Below, piece after piece: positions 61,746 to 64,000 of a DNA stretch of 64,000 nt (positions are counted from its first letter, which is position 1; each line of letters opens with the position of its first letter). This DNA is from Methanolapillus africanus (GTDB taxonomy: Archaea > Halobacteriota > Methanosarcinia > Methanosarcinales > Methanosarcinaceae): positions 79,658 through 143,657 of the forward strand of contig NZ_JAWDKD010000008.1 in NCBI RefSeq assembly GCF_032714475.1, read 5' to 3'. The notes below the pieces were generated by a model. It made no database searches and had not been told where the DNA came from. It saw only the letters and a program-made list of their open reading frames with translations. Both the position numbers and the translations under genes were made by a program.

Positions 61746-63086
61746 ATGTCTTTAAAAAACCTCAGAACGCATTTCGTTTCCGAAATTAACCCGGCGACAG
61801 ACGACGGAAAAACAGTCGTCCTTTCCGGCTGGGTTCATGAAATCCGCGACCTTGGCGGCATTTGTTTCATCGTTTTGCGCGACCGCTCCGGCCGTGCTCA
61901 AATCACGATGGTGAAGAAAAAAACCGACGCGCAGCTTTTGGACGACGCCAAACGCCAATCCCGCGAATCGGTGATTTCCGTCGTCGGAACCGTCAAAGCC
62001 GAAGCCAAAGCGCCCAACGGCTATGAAATCATTCCGACAACCATCACACTCATCAATGAAGCCGCGTCTCCGCTCCCGATGGACACGACCGGAAAAGTCG
62101 ACGCCGAACTTGACACGCGCCTTGACAACCGTTTCATTGACCTGCGCCGCGAAGAATCCACCGCGGTCTTCCTCATCCGCAGCCAAGTGCAAAAATCCAT
62201 CCGCGAATTTTTGTATGAAAACAAATTCATGGAAACCTGCACCCCGAAAATCGTGGCGGCCGCAACGGAAGGCGGAACCGACCTTTTCCCGATCAGCTAT
62301 TTTGACCGTGAAGCGTTCCTCAACCAAAGCCCGCAGCTCTTCAAACAAATGTTGATGTCCTCCGGATTTGACCGCGTTTTTGAAATCGGACCGATTTTCC
62401 GCGCGGAAGAACACGACACAAGAAAGCACCTCAACGAGGCGACCTCAATCGATATCGAAATGAGCTTTGCCGACCACGAAGACGTCATGGAAATTTTGGA
62501 AGAAATGATTGTCCGGGTTTACACGGATGTCGCCGAAAAATGCGCCAAGAGCCTTGAAGTTTTGGGCGTCGACCTCAAAATCCCGGCATTGCCGTTTAAA
62601 AAATACGAATACGAAGAAGTCCTCGACATCATCAACAACGAAATTCCGGAAATCGAAACCAAAATGGTCTTTGGCGACGACATCGGCACGCAAGCCGAAC
62701 ATCTTTTCGGCGAATACGTCTTCAACAAAACCGGCGAATCCCACTACTTCATCACCGCCTGGCCGACCAAAACCAAACCGTTTTACGCGATGCCCAATGC
62801 CGAGCGCCCGGAAATCTCCAACAGTTTCGACATGATGCACCGCACCATGGAACTCTCCTCCGGCGCCCAGCGCGCGCACCTCTATGATGTGCTCTGCGAC
62901 CAAATCCGCGCCAAAGGACTCAACGTCGACAGCTTTGAATTCTACCTCAAGCCGTTCCAATTCGGTATGCCGCCGCACGGCGGATTCGGCGTCGGCTGCG
63001 AGCGCTTGGTCATGACCATGCTCGAACTCGACAACGTTCGTGAAGCTGTATTGTTCCCGCGGGACAGAAGAAGACTTTCCCCGTAA
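61746..63086 (+). CDS. aspS: Aspartyl-tRNA synthetase, archaeal type
   Basis: Class II synthetase; archaeal members often also charge tRNA-Asn. N-terminal OB domain (VVLSGWVHEIRDLGGICFIVLRD), then motif 2 FRAEEHDTRKHLNEATSIDIE and motif 3 GFGVGCERLVMTML, ending in the expected RDRRRLSP. 446 residues, no bacterial insertion domain. rpiA follows 40 bp downstream and is probably cotranscribed. Confidence 0.96.
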   Translation: MSLKNLRTHFVSEINPATDDGKTVVLSGWVHEIRDLGGICFIVLRDRSGRAQITMVKKKTDAQLLDDAKRQSRESVISVVGTVKAEAKAPNGYEIIPTTITLINEAASPLPMDTTGKVDAELDTRLDNRFIDLRREESTAVFLIRSQVQKSIREFLYENKFMETCTPKIVAAATEGGTDLFPISYFDREAFLNQSPQLFKQMLMSSGFDRVFEIGPIFRAEEHDTRKHLNEATSIDIEMSFADHEDVMEILEEMIVRVYTDVAEKCAKSLEVLGVDLKIPALPFKKYEYEEVLDIINNEIPEIETKMVFGDDIGTQAEHLFGEYVFNKTGESHYFITAWPTKTKPFYAMPNAERPEISNSFDMMHRTMELSSGAQRAHLYDVLCDQIRAKGLNVDSFEFYLKPFQFGMPPHGGFGVGCERLVMTMLELDNVREAVLFPRDRRRLSP

Positions 63087-63126
63087 GCAAAAAGGAATCA
63101 TAAAACAGAAAAGAAAAGGCAGAATC

Positions 63127-63846
63127 ATGTCGGACAGAAATCAAGCTCAGGAATCGCCGGAAAAGAAATCCGCCGGCATTTATGCGGCGTCGCTGGTCAA
63201 AAACGGCGACAAAGTCGGTCTCGGAACCGGCTCGACCGTCGCATACACCATTAAAGAACTCGGCCGCCGCATTCGGGAAGAAAACCTCAATATTGTCAGC
63301 GTCGTGACGTCGTTCCAATCGGAAGCGATCGCCATTGAAGCCGGCGTGCCGCTCTCAACGCTCGCGCAAACGCCCGAGCTGACGATTGCGATTGACGGCG
63401 CAGACCAATTTGACAAAGATTTGATCGCGATCAAAGGCGGCGGCGCCGCGCACACGCGTGAAAAAATCGTGTCGATGTCGGCGAAACGCTTTGTGATTGT
63501 GTCCGACCCGAAAAAGAAAGCGGACGTTTTGTCTGTGGCGGTGCCGGTCGAAGTCATGCCGTTTGGAAAAGAAATTGCCGTCAAAGGCCTCAAAGCGCTC
63601 GGCGGAAAGCCTGTCGTGCGCGCCGCGGCCAAAAAAGACGGCCCGGTCATTACCGACAACGGCAACTTTGTGATCGACTGCGATTTCGGTGAAATTAAAA
63701 ATCCGAAAGAATTGGCGGCAAAGATTTCACAAATTCCGGGCGTCGTCGAACACGGTCTTTTTATGAACGTCGATGAAGTCGTCATCGGAAAAAGTGATGG
63801 CAGCATTGAAATTTTGAAAACCTGCATTCAACGGAGAAGTGCATAA
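63127..63846 (+). CDS. rpiA: Ribose-5-phosphate isomerase A
   Basis: Interconverts ribulose and ribose 5-phosphate, supplying Prs. GLGTGSTVAYTIKELG, AIDGADQFDKDL and KGGGAAHTREKIV are the phosphate and active-site loops. 239 residues. ATG 63127 (MSDRNQAQESPEKKS) is used; the frame upstream overlaps the aspS end. Confidence 0.95.
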   Translation: MSDRNQAQESPEKKSAGIYAASLVKNGDKVGLGTGSTVAYTIKELGRRIREENLNIVSVVTSFQSEAIAIEAGVPLSTLAQTPELTIAIDGADQFDKDLIAIKGGGAAHTREKIVSMSAKRFVIVSDPKKKADVLSVAVPVEVMPFGKEIAVKGLKALGGKPVVRAAAKKDGPVITDNGNFVIDCDFGEIKNPKELAAKISQIPGVVEHGLFMNVDEVVIGKSDGSIEILKTCIQRRSA

Positions 63847-63849
63847 TTC

Positions 63850-64000
63850 CGAAAAATAGAAGTGGGTGTTTATCTTCCTATTTTTGCCCAAAGGAAGTAA
63901 CACCCGTGAACCAAACCATCTCCGAGTATAAAAAATATAGTCATCTCACATTGAATGAACGCATTCGAATTGAAACCTTTTCAAGACTTGGTGTCAGCCA
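63850..64000 (+). mobile_element. Left end of an IS30-family element (cut by the window edge)
   Basis: After rpiA the DNA has an inverted pair AAAAATAGAAG...CTTCCTATTTTT (63856-63890) and then the start of a transposase. Only the first 150 bases are seen, so the ends and target duplication cannot be defined. Confidence 0.7.
63906..64000 (+). CDS. IS30-family transposase, N-terminal fragment
   Basis: A frame open to the window end begins with GTG 63906 and gives MNQTISEYKKYSHLTLNERI, then RIETFSRLGVS, the N-terminal helix-turn-helix pattern (HLTLxERIxIETxxxxG) of IS30 transposases. The DDE domain would lie beyond the window. It sits just after rpiA in the same direction. Confidence 0.8.
   Translation, partial: MNQTISEYKKYSHLTLNERIRIETFSRLGVS

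Overview
The window is chromosomal DNA from a methanogenic archaeon, most likely a member of the Methanosarcinales; a host-associated Methanimicrococcus-like lineage would fit, but this is inference from gene content and not a database match. The archaeal markers are MCM helicase, the RNA polymerase H/B''/B'/A'/A'' operon with split B and A subunits, ribosomal protein S8e, aIF1/SUI1, Nob1, NreA, archaeal riboflavin and lumazine synthases, GfcR, DUF424, DUF2769 and COG1340 proteins, and TATA-like promoters of the archaeal type. None of about 55 genes called here ends in TAG, while one accessory gene has a single in-frame TAG. Both facts fit a genome that keeps UAG for pyrrolysine.

Layout. 0-10 kb: 3' end of a DEAD-box helicase, a YtrA-type regulator with a two-gene ABC exporter, an acetyltransferase enclosed by inverted repeats, two coiled-coil proteins, DUF424, MCM and tRNA-Ser. 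10-18 kb: a ubiquitin-like sulfur carrier with its E1 enzyme, HIT and DUF2769 proteins, a phosphoesterase, a radical SAM/HhH protein, riboflavin synthase, lumazine synthase and an aminotransferase. 18-25 kb: an accessory island with a VOC protein, a small membrane protein, a HEPN protein, a DUF4411 PIN-like protein with an XRE-ImmA partner, and a strikingly AT-rich pair made of a KAP NTPase with an internal TAG and a divergent membrane protein. 25-36 kb: a lipase-like hydrolase, a DUF5714-like protein, the RNA polymerase operon and tRNA-Lys. 36-50 kb: an NfnAB-like flavoprotein pair, MetRS, SppA, a ferredoxin, a secreted poly-Thr protein, S8e, GfcR, Nob1 and a 763-residue coiled-coil repeat protein. 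50-64 kb: PRPP synthetase, an acyltransferase, the NAD(P)H-hydrate repair enzyme, a TrkA-N/DHH protein, NreA, aIF1, a TctA-like permease, a TtuA-like tRNA thiolase, AspRS, RpiA and the first bases of an IS30-type transposase.

A dispersed intergenic repeat family runs through the window. A GC-rich core (GCGCGCGTTATGGC and variants) occurs 12 times, nearly always 25-155 bp downstream of a gene and oriented with that gene. It is often followed by a perfect palindrome and by arrays of 33-45-bp tandem units containing CTGTATTGTTGGAAACAG or TGAAATCTAAAAACAGT. Other genome-wide habits are frequent TTG starts placed behind good Shine-Dalgarno sequences, and low-complexity charged inserts or tails in otherwise ordinary proteins (RpoA'', MetRS, Nnr, the TctA permease).
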